Of a DNA stretch of 64,000 bases, positions 1 through 10,835 are shown one piece after another. The stretch comes from Aquarana catesbeiana. Lineage: Eukaryota > Chordata > Amphibia > Anura > Ranidae. Every line of letters starts with the position of its first letter. The stretch's first letter is position 1. The stretch lies in contig NC_133327.1 in NCBI RefSeq assembly GCF_042186555.1, positions 332,244,626 through 332,308,625 on the forward strand, in the 5' to 3' direction. Made by a program: the position numbers and the translations under genes. Under the pieces are notes generated by a model, which worked only from the letters and a program-made list of their open reading frames with translations, had not been told where the DNA came from and made no database searches.

Positions 1-340
1 CCAGAGCCACAGCCGGGAAGGAAGCGTGGAAGGAAGACCAGAGAGTGATGACCCTGGGTTCAGTCTGGTCTGGCAAAATATGCAGCCTCTTGTAGTACCA
101 CAGCCCGGGGACACAGATGTCATCTGCTGCTTTCAGGATCTCTGTGACTTCTGGACCAGACTTCACTCCCTTAGATATGGACTCCTCAGGCCATCAATTT
201 TGCTGTAAAATAATTGATGTCTGCCCTGGGGGTCAAAGGCTTCGCTAATTTATGATGTTTATCCAGCGTTGCCTCCCTCTTTGTTTGTTTCTGAGCCCTT
301 AATAAAGGAATTTTTGGTTCAATTATACTTGCCTATGTGT
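1..340. other. Unassigned stretch with a polyadenylation-like signal
   Basis: No coding similarity is visible. An AATAAA hexamer lies at 301-306 on the plus strand, just after a GC-moderate stretch, so this could be the end of a 3' UTR or of an LTR. The left edge is cut by the window, so the identity cannot be settled. The short open frame at 26-208 has no recognisable motif. Confidence 0.3.
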
Positions 341-524
341 GTTTCCCTTCAAAAAGGACAGTTTTTTTGTGAGTAGGCAGGTACATTTCAAAAATCCAAT
401 ATGAAATGAACAAGGGACACCAACACCAAACAATCTCCTTGAGATTAAATAATACAAGATAATAACGGTGTTGTGGTAACTTGACACACCAAACACACAC
501 AAAAATATTCTGGAGTAAAAAAAA

Positions 525-617
525 AACATCAGCCTTGAAACAAATACAAACCCAACAAAAAAAAAAAAACAACAGCCTTGAAAAAAATACAAAACAAAAA
601 CAAAAAAAAAAAAAAAG
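525..617. repeat. A-rich low-complexity tract
   Basis: Runs of 8 to 15 A separated by CAA-type interruptions. The lysine/asparagine-rich and phenylalanine-rich frames on either strand here are composition artefacts. The tract could be the decayed poly(A) of a retroposon, but no body of such an element is recognisable next to it. Confidence 0.6.
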
Positions 618-779
618 TTTTTTGGTCAGATGTGACAAATCAAAATATACTGAGGGAATCACGATAAATAATAAAGAAATAAGTTTGTGAGAAGTCTGTG
701 TGAATATGAGCAGCAAAACTACTTTATTCTTATAGCATTATAAAGAAGAAGAGAGTGCGCTGAATTAAACAATTTTAAA

Positions 780-1080
780 CATTGCAGCCTGACGAAAGTG
801 CTCTATCCATTCCGAATGCTAATTTTACCAGACCGGGCTGTTCCGTCTCGGAATTTCTTCTGAGCATGCATGGCACTTTATGCGTCAGAATTGTCCACAC
901 ATGGGGAGAATTGATATGATCGGATTTTGTTGTCGGAAAATTTTATAGCTTGCTCTCAAACTTTGTGTGTCGGAAAATCCGATGGAAAAAGTCAGATGGA
1001 GCCCACACACGGTCGGAATTTCCGACAACACACTCCGATTGCACATTTTCCATCGGAAAATCCGACCATGTGTACGGGAC
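780..1080. mobile_element. Palindromic MITE of the CCGACCGTGTGTACGGG family (copy 1, degraded)
   Basis: The right terminus reads TCCGACCATGTGTACGGGAC, and the interior repeats TCGGAAAATCCGA-type motifs on both strands. The same interior and right terminus occur at 51970-52400, where both ends are preserved. Here the left end is eroded. No protein is encoded, so this is a non-autonomous DNA element. Several overlapping short frames in it are palindrome artefacts. Confidence 0.7.
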
Positions 1081-1559
1081 ATTAGACTAGTCTCTGATGG
1101 CAAATTTCAGAACAGCTGCTCAATCCGATATCCAACACCCTCCACGCTCTGCATGTCTCCATACCCTATGGCCCATAGCTTGAGATACCGGCAAAGATGC
1201 GGGTGAGCAGGTTCAATCCGACCCTCAAGGCTCCTTAGCTTCTCTCTCTCTCTTATCTCTCCACCTCTCTGTCCAGGGTTCGATCACAGCATGTTGGTGC
1301 TCAGTGTCCTGAGCTCTGGAGTTTTAGGCTGAAGCTAAAGTCTCTGCTCTCAGCAACTCCCGGGGAGTCTCTGATATAATTGGGAGAGGGAGACAGGGGG
1401 ACCACCTTTAGACTCCCAAGATTAAGTCATGCCATATTGTGCAGTAACATGCACTGCTAGCCAGCCCAGATCCAACGTTCCATACCTTTGGAGGAAGCAC
1501 TCAAGGCTCTAGCAGCAACAGCCGACTTGCATAGCACCACACCCACCAAGTGCACAGCT

Positions 1560-1742
1560 CAGTGCTTCTCAAACCTATCCTTAAGTACCCCCAAAAGGCC
1601 ATGTTTGCAGGTTTCCTCATCTTGCCCAGGTGCTTGAAATCACAGTCAATGGCTTGGTATTTTGGACAGCTATTTTAGCTAAGATAAATTCCCAAAACAT
1701 GTCCTGTCGGGGGTACTTGAGGACTGAGGCTGAGAACCACTG
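1560..1742. mobile_element. hAT-like MITE
   Basis: Imperfect terminal inverted repeats: the left end begins CAGTGCTTCTCAAACCT and the right end finishes GAGGCTGAGAACCACTG. CAGTG-type ends with TTCTCAA are typical of hAT/Charlie-like non-autonomous elements. I see no convincing 8-bp duplication in the flanks. The right end abuts a Tc1 fragment at 1745. The frame at 1630-1896 only bridges the two repeats. Confidence 0.55.
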
Positions 1743-1744
1743 CT

Positions 1745-1976
1745 ACAAAGTATTGACTCAGGGGGCTGAATACAAATGCATGCCAAACTTTTCAGATATT
1801 TATTTTGTAAAAAAATTTGAAAAACTTTTATCATTTTTCTTCCACTTTACAATTATGCACCACTTTGTTTTGGTCTATTACATAAAATCCCAATAAAATA
1901 CATTTATGTTTTTGGTTGTAACATGACAAAATGTGGAAAATTTCAGGGGGTATGAATACTTTTTCAAGGCACTGTA
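1745..1976. mobile_element. Solo terminal fragment of a Tc1-like transposon
   Basis: Terminal ~230 bp of a Tc1-like element ending CTTTTTCAAGGCACTGTA. The same sequence, with modest divergence, forms the end of the larger Tc1 element at 42800-44147. It contains the ACAAAATGTGGAAAAT and CAATAAAATA motifs of this end. The transposase and opposite end are missing, so the fragment cannot move by itself. Confidence 0.8.
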
Positions 1977-2364
1977 TATATGAATAAAAAAATAAATAAA
2001 AGGTAATAAAAAAATAACCTGGTTCTTGCCTAGTACTGAATTGGACTCATCTTAGACAAAGGTTGCATGGTGTACACTGCAACAAAGGTGACTCTGATCA
2101 TGTCCAAATGCTACCCTGTATACTGTTTAACTCCACAAAAACATCACATGACCAGCTATCATCAATCAAATAGCCTAAATTTGATGCCAAAAATAGCCCT
2201 CTAGAGTGTGAGCCAATGGAGAAAAAGCAGGAGACTTTGCTTCCTGCTTCTTGTAACCACTAAAAACAAAAACTTTGTGTTGTAAAATAAAGGCCAACAC
2301 CTCAGAGATAAATTCATTCAGTGCCTTGGTATGTTGGTTATCTTGATGAAAAAAGTTTGTAACC

Positions 2365-4062
2365 TTTTTTTTTTTTTTTTTTTTTTACCTCAAGCAGGAT
2401 CAAGCATTCCAATTAAAAATCGGATAGTCTTATATTCCACAATTGCGTTTGGGGATATCTGTGTGTATATTATTCATATTGTATTTTTCTTCCTTACCGA
2501 AACTTCAGTTTAAAAGGAAAAAAAAATGAAGAAGAGGAGGGAAAAAAGATAAAGAAAAAAAAAGAGAACGAAAAAAAGATAAGGATCTGGGGATGGAAAT
2601 GGAGGGAAACATGGACGTGGGGAATAGCGGAAACACTTCACCATGGCTGAGAGTGAACAGTGACAGGGTCCATTTTAGCCCAGGTCAGAAATTCAGATGA
2701 ACTATGTAACTCTGACCAGGCATTCCAACTGTAAAAAAAGATTCTCTTTTTCAATTTCCCGTGCCAGCAGCCATTCCAAATCTCTGATGGAGTCTAGTTT
2801 GTTTGCCCATTCTGCGAGAGAAGGTACAGATGTTAATTTCCAGTAACGGGGAATAACTGCTCTGGTCGCAGTAAGAAAATGTCTAAGCATGTCTTTTTCA
2901 CCATCTTAAGGGGTCCAGGGATCATGGATAGGAGAGCTAACACATGTGATGCATTGATAGAAGTATCTAAAAGTTTGCAATATAGGTCAAAAATTATTTT
3001 CCAGAACATCCGCACAGGGAGGCAATTCCACCAGATGTGATGCATGTTTCCCTTCGAGGCACGGCATCACCAACAGATTTCAGATATATTGGTTAAAGTG
3101 ATGTAAAACAACAGGAAATCTATACCATCTAGTCATCACCTTTAAACCCTTTTTTGAATTTTTATAGCTATTGACAGTTTATGGGTTAAAGTGAAGCATT
3201 TTTGCCATTCTTCATGTGGGAAGGTAAGTTCAAGATCCTTTTCCCAAGCCCGTGTGTATGAGGGGAGGTCTAGATGGGTTGATGTCAAGAGAATAGAATA
3301 TAGTGAAGAGATTGTATGTATTGGTGGACCTTTCTGTAATACAGTAGCAGTGATTCAAAGGCAGTTGGTTTGGCAGGAATAACTGAGATCAAAGAGATTG
3401 ATCATATATAAGACAATGCCTGTTGCCTCTGCAACCACTGCAAGGAGTTACGCAAGGGTATTCAGGAAGAGGAGGCCACAGTCAATGTCGTCTCAGACTG
3501 GAAGACTTGAAATAGTCGTTTATGTTCCTGTTTGTGCCGAGGGCCAAACACAGTTGATCAGGAGGCTGGTAAAAAGCAGGTATTCCGAAGAATGGAGTCA
3601 TAAAGCCCAGATAGTTTGATATTTTAAAAGTAGGGATCACAGTGTCCCATATTTTAAGTGTTTGGCAAGTAAGATCAGCCAGAGTTAACGGGCCCTTGCG
3701 AAGAGCGGATGAGATCCACGTAAAGGCACAAAGATCTATAGGGTTTATATGGCCCTCCAGTTGCACCCATAACTTAGAGGAGGGATGATGAAACCAATCA
3801 AGAATACATGAAAATATTTGCTGCCTTATGTAAATAGCGACATCAGGTACCCCTGCCCTGCCTCGATGCTTTGGGAGAGATCATGTCAAAAATGGGGCAG
3901 ACTGAATTCCAAATAGAGTTAGAAAATATCCAATGCAGTTTTCTAGAAAACAGGACCGGAAAGTGAATGGGAATAGTTTGGAATAAATATAAGAGGCTAG
4001 GAAGAATATCCATCTTAAGAATGTTGATTCTCGCAAACCATGAGATTCCCTTAGAAGTGTAG
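2365..4062 (-). mobile_element. 5'-truncated L1-type LINE
   Basis: Read on the minus strand, this holds the C-terminal third of an L1-type ORF2, then a ~310-bp 3' UTR, then a poly(A) tail (22 T on the plus strand at 2365-2386). The 5' break at about 4062 coincides with the start of a TTAA-element fragment, so truncation and the later insertion are hard to separate. No target-site duplication was found by eye. Confidence 0.75.
2702..4050 (-). pseudogene. L1-type LINE ORF2 C-terminal region (broken)
   Basis: This is the region downstream of reverse transcriptase in L1-type ORF2 proteins, which normally act in target-primed reverse transcription in the nucleus. Recognisable blocks in order on the minus strand are WFARINILKMDILP followed by LLYLFQTIPI (post-RT connector, about 3990-4050), PLTLADLTCQ-type text (about 3650-3700), and HIWWNCLPVRMFW (about 3000-3045). 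The last is the usual H..W..C..FW block near the ORF2 end. The frame shifts at least three times (3843-4187, 3482-3766, 2833-3045 and 2702-2890 are consecutive pieces). No RT or endonuclease domain remains. The clade within L1/Tx1 is uncertain. Confidence 0.7.
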
Positions 4063-5035
4063 GAGTCGCTCTTTTTTTGTTTATAGCGCAAAAAATAAAA
4101 ACTGCAGAGGCGATCAAATACCACCAAAAGAAAGCTATATTTGTGGGGAAAAAAGGACGCCAATTTTGTTTGGGAGCCACGTCGCACGACCGCACAATTG
4201 TCAGTTAAAGTGACGCAGTGCCGAATCGCAAAAAGTGCTCTGGTCTTTGGCCAGCCAAATGGCCAAACATCCTTTTTTCACACAAATAGAGCTTTCTTTT
4301 GGTGGTATTTGATCACCTCTGCGTTTTTTATTTTTTGCGCTATAAACAAAAAAAGAGCGACAATTTTGAAAAAAACACAATATTTGTACTTTTTGCTATA
4401 ATAAATATCCCCAATTTTTTTAAAAAAAGCCATTTTTTTCTCAGTTTAGGCCAATATGTATTCTTCTACAAATTTTTGGTACAAAAAATCACAATAAGCG
4501 AATATTGATTGGTTAGCGCAAAAGTTATAGCGTACAAAATAGGGGATAGATTTATGGCATTTTTATTATTATTATTTTTTTTACTAGTAATGGTGGTGAT
4601 CTGTGATTTTTATTGAGACTGCGACTTTACGACAGACACTTTTGACACATTTTTGGGTCGATTCACTATTATACAGCGATCAGTGCTATAAAAATGCACT
4701 GATTACTGTATAAATGTCACTGCCAGGGAAGGGGTTAACACTAGGGGGCGATCAAAGAGTTAACTGTGTTCCCTAGTGTGTGTTCTAACTGTAGGGGGAG
4801 GGTACTGACTATAGGAGATGACAGATCGTGGTTCCTAGCTATTAGGAACTCATGATCTGCATCTCCTCTCCTCACAGAACAGGGATTTGTGTGTTTACAC
4901 AAACACGTCCCTGTTCTGCCTCTCGTGCATGCAACTGTGCGTGGCCGACGCCATCGCGACCGCTGGTCACGAGCATCGGCACCCCCGCAGTGCAGCGGGC
5001 ACGCACGCGCCTGCTATCCCACTTAAAGGAGTAAA
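4063..5035. mobile_element. TTAA-family (piggyBac-type) non-autonomous element, rearranged
   Basis: 4262-5035 matches the family seen better at 18897 and, reversed, at 38832-39767 and 12300-12741. Shared blocks include AGCTTTCTTTTGGTGGTATT, TTTTTGCGCTATAAAC, GGTTAGCGCAAAAGTTATAG and ATCAGTGCTATAAAAATGCA. 4063-4215 is the same terminal sequence in the opposite orientation, so the left part is head-to-head. Neither TTAA end is intact, and the right end stops near 5035. It is non-coding. Confidence 0.75.
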
Positions 5036-5039
5036 TTCT

Positions 5040-5150
5040 CGATAGAAGGTAAACTAACTGTCCATAGTTACTCAGTAAAGTCTTTGACCCCTTGTTAAAT
5101 ATAGGCACCGCATTAGTCTTATGCCAATCCAGTGGTACTATGCCAGTCAT
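5040..5150 (-). pseudogene. CR1-like LINE reverse-transcriptase scrap
   Basis: The minus-strand translation contains GIVPLDWHKTNAVPIFNKGS followed shortly by NYGQLVYL. This resembles the CR1/L2-type RT block in which a (V)P.DW...NVVPIFKKG segment precedes NYRPVSL. Only about 35 residues are recognisable, and both sides run into unrelated DNA. Assignment to CR1 rather than another non-LTR clade is by motif memory only. Confidence 0.45.
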
Positions 5151-5175
5151 TAAAGAGCCCTATATCTATGGGGAG

Positions 5176-6763
5176 AAAGGGAGGAAGATATTAATTGGGT
5201 TTGATTAGGATTAACTAAGTGTTAATAAGGAGTTAAATAAGAATGCATTTAATTTTGTTCTTTGATTCTTTGATCTACATATGAATGAAATAGTAAACAC
5301 AATAAAACAATACATTGTTAAGCTGGCCACAGATGGGTATTTTTTTTTTGTCCAGCCAATGGGCTGAACAAAAAGAATGAGCAGTTTCCTCCATCCACAC
5401 AAACCGGATGAAGAAAACAAGTGGAGAAATTACCGGGAACAGCTTTTTAACTAGACAAAACTGCTGGAACTAATGTTTTGAGCAAAAAAAGGCAATATAT
5501 TGATTTCAACCTTTTAAAGTAGTCACCATGTTTAATATGTTTGTTTTATGTCATAATAAATGTTAAAGTAAAAGTTTGTTTGGTTCTATTGATATCTGGA
5601 GAGCTGTACACAACTATACACAAAAAGCAAACACCTGGAACACTCATAAACGATGAAGTGTATTATGCAAAGACTACAGATGATGAAATTCAAGGGCAGA
5701 AAGAATGATAATTTCCTTTTTACATAATTATATTGAATGGGACTATTTTGTCTTGCTGTTTATAAATGATGTTTATTGATCCTCAAGACCTTGAGATGAA
5801 AGCGTACATGCAACTTTTCATGCTTTCAACCTTTTAACCCATACTTAATTCCTTCCTGTGCTGCCTTCATATCCTGTGTCATATCCTGTGATCATAGCCT
5901 TCAGAGACTCAATTCAATTAAAATAAAACTGAATACATACAGTTCTTGTCCTTCAGTGCTAATTTGAAATTCATTTTTATTTGAACTTTGAGGAGATGAA
6001 CAGAATTTTCAGTCATCCCTTTCCTACTTATGGAATCTTGTCTGGTCCATCTAGTAATGATATGCCTGTTACACTCTCACTGTAACAAGAAATATTTGAA
6101 TGCACACACAGACACACACAGACACAGGCACACATGCGTGCATATAATTAAGTTGTTTGGTATATAATGAAGAAAAAAGCAACAGTGAAAGAGATAAAGG
6201 CTTGGAAAAAAAGACTTGACATCTTTTAGTTTGATTGTGATAAGTCAGTAAATAAATATGTATTTCTCAAGATTTAGCAGTGCAGAGTACAGGGCTTAAG
6301 AGTGCAAAACATACAAAATGCAGGGCACAGGAGTGTATAATGTTCATCCCCTTTCTTGGCCTGCCAGACTGCATGCATGGGTAATAGACTGGCATGGATT
6401 TTTGGAGAGGGTCCCATCCTTTTTTTTCTTAAATTAGATTTTTGTGTGGGCTCCTCCTAAAAATTCATATCAGATCTGAACGGCTTGGTATAAAGTGTTT
6501 TGTTTTTTAATATGGATGGCCACTTTGTTTACATGGCTGGGAAATCTTGGCCAGCAAATTAATGGGGCTGGATGATGTCACTGGTTGCTAGGGACATGGC
6601 ATGTGCTGGAACCCACCACGTTCTTACAACCATTGATACCAGATGATGGAAGCTGTCATATATAGCAGTGACAGAAAAACCTGCTCCAACTGAAGGGGCT
6701 AAATGTCTGCCATTCGGGTGCCTGAAGCAGGGTCTCATCCTTAGAAGGAAGTGCATGACAGAC
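5176..6763. other. Unassigned AT-rich stretch with minor repeats
   Basis: No coding potential is recognised. A copy of an AAGCTGGCCA-type interspersed repeat starts at about 5319, and a related start occurs at 37628. A CA-rich run (ACACACAGACACACACAG) lies near 6103-6135. The rest is non-repetitive to the eye. Confidence 0.45.
6103..6135. repeat. CA/GACA-rich microsatellite
   Basis: Imperfect run of ACAC and AGAC units about 33 bp long, with interruptions. Confidence 0.75.
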
Positions 6764-6851
6764 AGAGTTTATTTGGAGTACATAATACACAGTGTGCAGG
6801 GGTCATGAGCACATATTGGACAGAGTAATGTTATCAGGTGTACTGTAGGTA
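6764..6851. repeat. Left flank of an older repeat split by the TTAA composite
   Basis: GGAGTACATAATACACAG and GTGCAGGGGTCATGAG here resemble CAGGAGTACATAATGCAGAG and GTGTCAGGAGTATGAAAC at 12755-12830, on the other side of the 5.9-kb TTAA-bounded element. The two pieces look like one degenerate minisatellite interrupted at its TTAA. This supports treating 6852-12741 as a single insertion. Confidence 0.55.
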
Positions 6852-7750
6852 TTAACCACTTGCCGACCGCCGCACGACTATATACGTCGACAGAGCGGCA
6901 CGGGCAGGCAAAAGGACGTGTATGTACGTCCTTGCCTGCCCGCGGGTGGGGGGTCCGATCGGACCCCCCCCCGGTGCCTGCGGCGGTCGGCAAATCTCCC
7001 CCGGCGATCGGAGGTGAGGGGGAGGCCATCCATTCGTGGCCCCCCCCTCGCGATCGCTCTCAGCCAATAGGATCATTTCCCTGCCTCTGTATTGTACACA
7101 GAGGCAGAGGAAATGATGTCATCTCTCCTCGGCTCGGTATTTTCCGTTCCGGGCCGAGGAGAGAAGACTGCAATGTAAGTGCACCAACACACTACACACA
7201 GTAGAACATGCCAGGCACACTAAACACCCCGATCCCCCCCCCGATCGCCCCCCGATCCCCCCCCAATCACCCCCCCCGTCACAAACTGACACCAAGCAGG
7301 TTTTTTTTTTTTTTTTCTGATTACTGTATTGGTGTCAGTTTGTGACAGTTACAGTGTCAGGGCAGTGAGTGTTAGGCCCCCTGTAGGTCTAGGGTACCCC
7401 CCTAACCCCCCCTAATAAAGTTTTAACCCCTTGATCACCCCCTGTCACCAGTGTCGCTAAGCGATCATTTTTCTGATCGCTGTATTAGTGTCGCTGGTGA
7501 TGCTAGTTAGGGACGTAAATATTTAGGTTCGCCGTCAGAGTTTTATAGCGACAGGGACCCCCATATACTATCTAATAAATGTTTTAACCCCTTGATTGCC
7601 CCCTAGTTAACCCTTTCACCACTGATCACTGTATAACCGTTACGGGTGACGCTGGTTAGTTTGTTTATTTTTTATAGTGTCAGGGCACCCGCCGTTTATT
7701 ACCGAATAAAGATTTAGCCCCCTGATCGCCCGGCGGTGATATGCGTCGCC

Positions 7751-8823
7751 CCAGGCAGCGTCAGATAAGCGCCAGTACCGCTAACACCCACGCACGCAGC
7801 ATACGCCTCCCTTAGTGGTATAGTATCTGTACAGATCAATATCTGATCCGATCAGATCTATACTAGCGTCCCCAGCAGTTTAGGGTTCCCAAAAACACAG
7901 TGTTAGCGGGATCAGCCCAGATACCTGCTAGCACCTGCGTTTTGCCCCTCCGCCCAGCTCAGCCCAGCCCACCCAAGTGCAGTATCGATCGATCACTGTC
8001 ACTTACAAAACACTAAACGCATAACTGCAGCGTTCGCAGAGTCAGGCCTAATCCCTGCGATCGCTAACAGTTTTTTTGGTAGCATTTTGGTGAAATGGCA
8101 AGCACCAGCCCCAGGCAGCGTCAGGTTAGTGCCAGTACCACTAACACCCACGCACCGTACACCTCCCTTAGTGGTATAGTATCTGAACGCATCAATATCT
8201 GATCCGATCAGACCTATACTAGCGTCCCCAGCAGTTTAGGGTTCCCAAAAACGCAGTGTTAGCGGGATCAACCCAGATACCGGCTAGCAACTGCGTTTTA
8301 CCCCTCCGCCCGGCCCAGCCCAGCCCACCCAAGTGCAGTATCGATCGATCACTGTCACTTACAAAACACTAAACGCATAACTGCAGCGTTCGCAGAGTCA
8401 GGCCTGATCCCTGCGATCGCTAACAATTTTTTTTGTAGCGTTTTGGTGAACTGGCAAGCACCAGCCCCAGGCAGCGTCAGGTTAGTGCCAGTAGCGCTAA
8501 CACCCACGCACGCACTGTACACCTCCCTTAGTGGTATAGTATCTGAACTGATCAATATCTGATCCGATCAGATCTATACTGGCGTCCCCAGCAGTTTAGG
8601 GTTCCCAAAAACGCAGTGTTAGCGGGATCAGCCCAGATACCTGCTAGCACCTGCGTTTTGCCCCTCCGCCCGGCCCAGCCCACCCAAGTGCAGTATCGAT
8701 CGATCACTGTCACTTACAAAACACTAAATGCATAACTGCAGCGTTCGCAGAGTCAGGCCTGATCCCTGCGATCGTTAACAGTTTTTTTGGTAGCGTTTTG
8801 GTGAACTGGCAAGCGCCAGCGGC
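7751..8823. repeat. Three-copy tandem array, period ~357 bp
   Basis: CCAGGCAGCG starts near-identical units at 7751, 8111 and 8467, giving periods of 360 and 356 bp. The third copy ends near 8823. Each unit has GTGGTATAGTATCTG, CCCCAGCAGTTTAGGGTTCC, CAGTATCGATCGATCACTGT and GCGTTCGCAGAGTCAGGCC. The start of copy 2 opens with an ATG frame (MASTSPRQRQVSAS) that stops after about 35 codons. The array therefore may have duplicated the 5' part of the transposase gene. Confidence 0.85.
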
Positions 8824-8826
8824 CTA

Positions 8827-9262
8827 GTACACCCCGGTCGTAGTCAAACCAGCACTGCAGTAACACTTGGTGACGTGGCGAGTCCCATAAGTGCAGTTCA
8901 AGCTGGTGAGGTGGCAAGCACAAATAGTGTCCCGCTGCCACCAAGAAGACAAACACAGGCCCGTCATGCCCATAATGCCCTTCCTGCTGCATTCGCCAAT
9001 CCTAATTGGGAACCCACCACTTCTGCAGCGCCCGTACTTCCCCCATTCACATCCCCAACCAAATGCAGTCGGCTGCATGAGAGGCATTTTTATGTCCTCC
9101 CGAGTACCCCTACCCAACGAACCCCCCCAAAAAAGATGTTGTGTCTGCAGCAAGCGCGGATATAGGCGTGACACCCACTATTATTGTCCCTCCTGTCCTG
9201 ACAATCCTGGTCTTTGCATTGGTGAATGTTTTGAACGCTACCATTCACTAGCTGAGTATTAG
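8827..9262 (+). pseudogene. piggyBac transposase remnant: N-terminal stub joined to cysteine-rich C-terminus
   Basis: piggyBac transposases cut and paste DNA at TTAA sites. They end in a zinc-binding cysteine-rich domain that binds the transposon ends. The last part here (about 9123-9262) reads RCCVCSKRGYRRDTHYYCP, then CPDNPGLC and CFERYH. This is the CxxC...CxxC...C...C..YH pattern of that tail, ending in a stop at 9260. Upstream, in another frame, ANPNWEPTTSAAP and RLHERHF resemble the segments just before the catalytic core and just before the cysteine tail. Between them the whole DDD catalytic core is missing, and a frameshift separates RLHERHF from the cysteine tail. This is an internal-deletion derivative. 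The family assignment is motif-based. Confidence 0.7.
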
Positions 9263-10835
9263 CGTAGGGTACAGCATTCCACAGACTAGGCACACTTTCA
9301 CAGGGTCTCCCAAGATGCCATCGCATTTTGAGAGACCCGAACCTGGAACCGGTTACAGTTATAAAAGTTACAGTTACAAAAAAAGTGTAAAAAAAAACAC
9401 AAACAAAAATATAAAATAAAAAATAATAGTTGTCGTTTTATTGTTCTCTCTCTATTCTCTCTTTCTCTATTCTCTCTATTGTTCTGCTCTTTTTTACTGT
9501 ATTCTATTCTGCAATGTTTTATTGTTATTATGTTTTATCATGTTTGCTTTTCAGGTCTGCAATTTTTTATACTTTACCGTTTACTGTGCTTTATTGTTAA
9601 CCATATTTTTGTCTTCAGGTACAGCATTCACGACTTTGAGTGGTTATACCAGAATGATGCTTGCAGGTTTAGGTATCATCTTGGTATCATTCTTTTCAGC
9701 CAGCGGTCGGCTTTCATGTAGAAGCAATCCTAGCGGCTAATTAGCCTCTAGACTGCTTTTACAAGCAGTGGGAGAGAATGCCCCCCCCCACCGTCTTCCG
9801 TGTTTTTCTCTGGCTCTCCTGTCTCAACAGGGAACCTGAGAATGCAGCCGGTGATTCAGCCAGCTGACCATAGAGCTGATCAGAGACCAGAGTGGCTCCA
9901 AACATCTCTATGGCCTAAGAAACCGGAAGCTAGGAGCATTTTATGACTTAGATTTCGCCGGATGTAAATAGCGCCATTGGGAAATTGGGAAAGCATTTTA
10001 TCATACCTATCTTGGTGTGGTCAGATGCTTTGAGGGCAGAGGAGAAATCTAGGGTCTAATAGACCCCAATTTTTTCAAAAAAGAGTACCTGTCACTACCT
10101 ATTGCTATCATAGGGGATATTTACATTCCCTGAGATAACAATAAAAATGATTAAAAAAAAAAAAAATGAAAGGAACAGTTTTAAAATAAGATAAAAAAGC
10201 AAAAAAATAATAAAGAAAAAAAAAAAAAAAAAAAAAAGCACCCCTGTCCCCCCTGCTCTCGCGCTAAGGCGAACGCAAGCGTCGGTCTGGCGTCAAATGT
10301 AAACAGCAATTGCACCATGCATGTGAGGTATCACCGCGACGGTCAGATCGAGGGCAGTAATTTTAGCAGTAGACCTCCTCTGTAAATCTAAAGTGGTAAC
10401 CTGTAAAGGCTTTTAAAGGCTTTTAAAAATGTATTTATTTTGTTGTCACTGCACGTTTGTGCGCAATTGTAAAGCATGTCATGTTTGGTATCCATGTACT
10501 CGGCCTAAGATCATCTTTTTTATTTCATCAAACATTTGGGCAATATAGTGTGTTTTAGTGCATTAAAATGTAAAAAAGTGTGTTTTTTCCCCAAAAAATG
10601 CGTTTGAAAAATCGCTGCGCAAATACTGTGTGAAAAAAAAAAATTAAACACCCACCATTTTAATCTGTAGGGCATTTGCTTTAAAAAAATATATAATGTG
10701 TGGGGGTTCAAAGTAATTTTCTTGCAAAAAAAAATAATTTTTTCATGTAATCAAAAAGTGTCAGAAAGGGCTTTGTCTTCAAGTGGTTAGAAGAGTGGGT
10801 GATGTGTGACATAAGCTTCTAAATGTTGTGCATAA

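Noticed and set aside
1..208. 60-codon frame at the window start as a gene fragment
   Set aside because: Short, no motif, and the left edge is cut off.
3843..4195. Two overlapping minus-strand frames beginning in the TTAA fragment
   Set aside because: Their N-terminal halves are non-coding TTAA-element sequence. Only the C-terminal part of the 3843-4187 frame is LINE ORF2 text, and it is annotated as such.
9441..9740. 99-codon frame with Phe/Leu/Cys-rich start resembling a membrane protein
   Set aside because: T-rich non-coding interior of the TTAA composite; the hydrophobicity follows from TTT/CTT repeats.
10780..10790. CAAGTGGTTAG as a definite transposon end
   Set aside because: It resembles the end at 51518, but the target reads TTAG and no partner end was found. 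It is mentioned only as a possibility.
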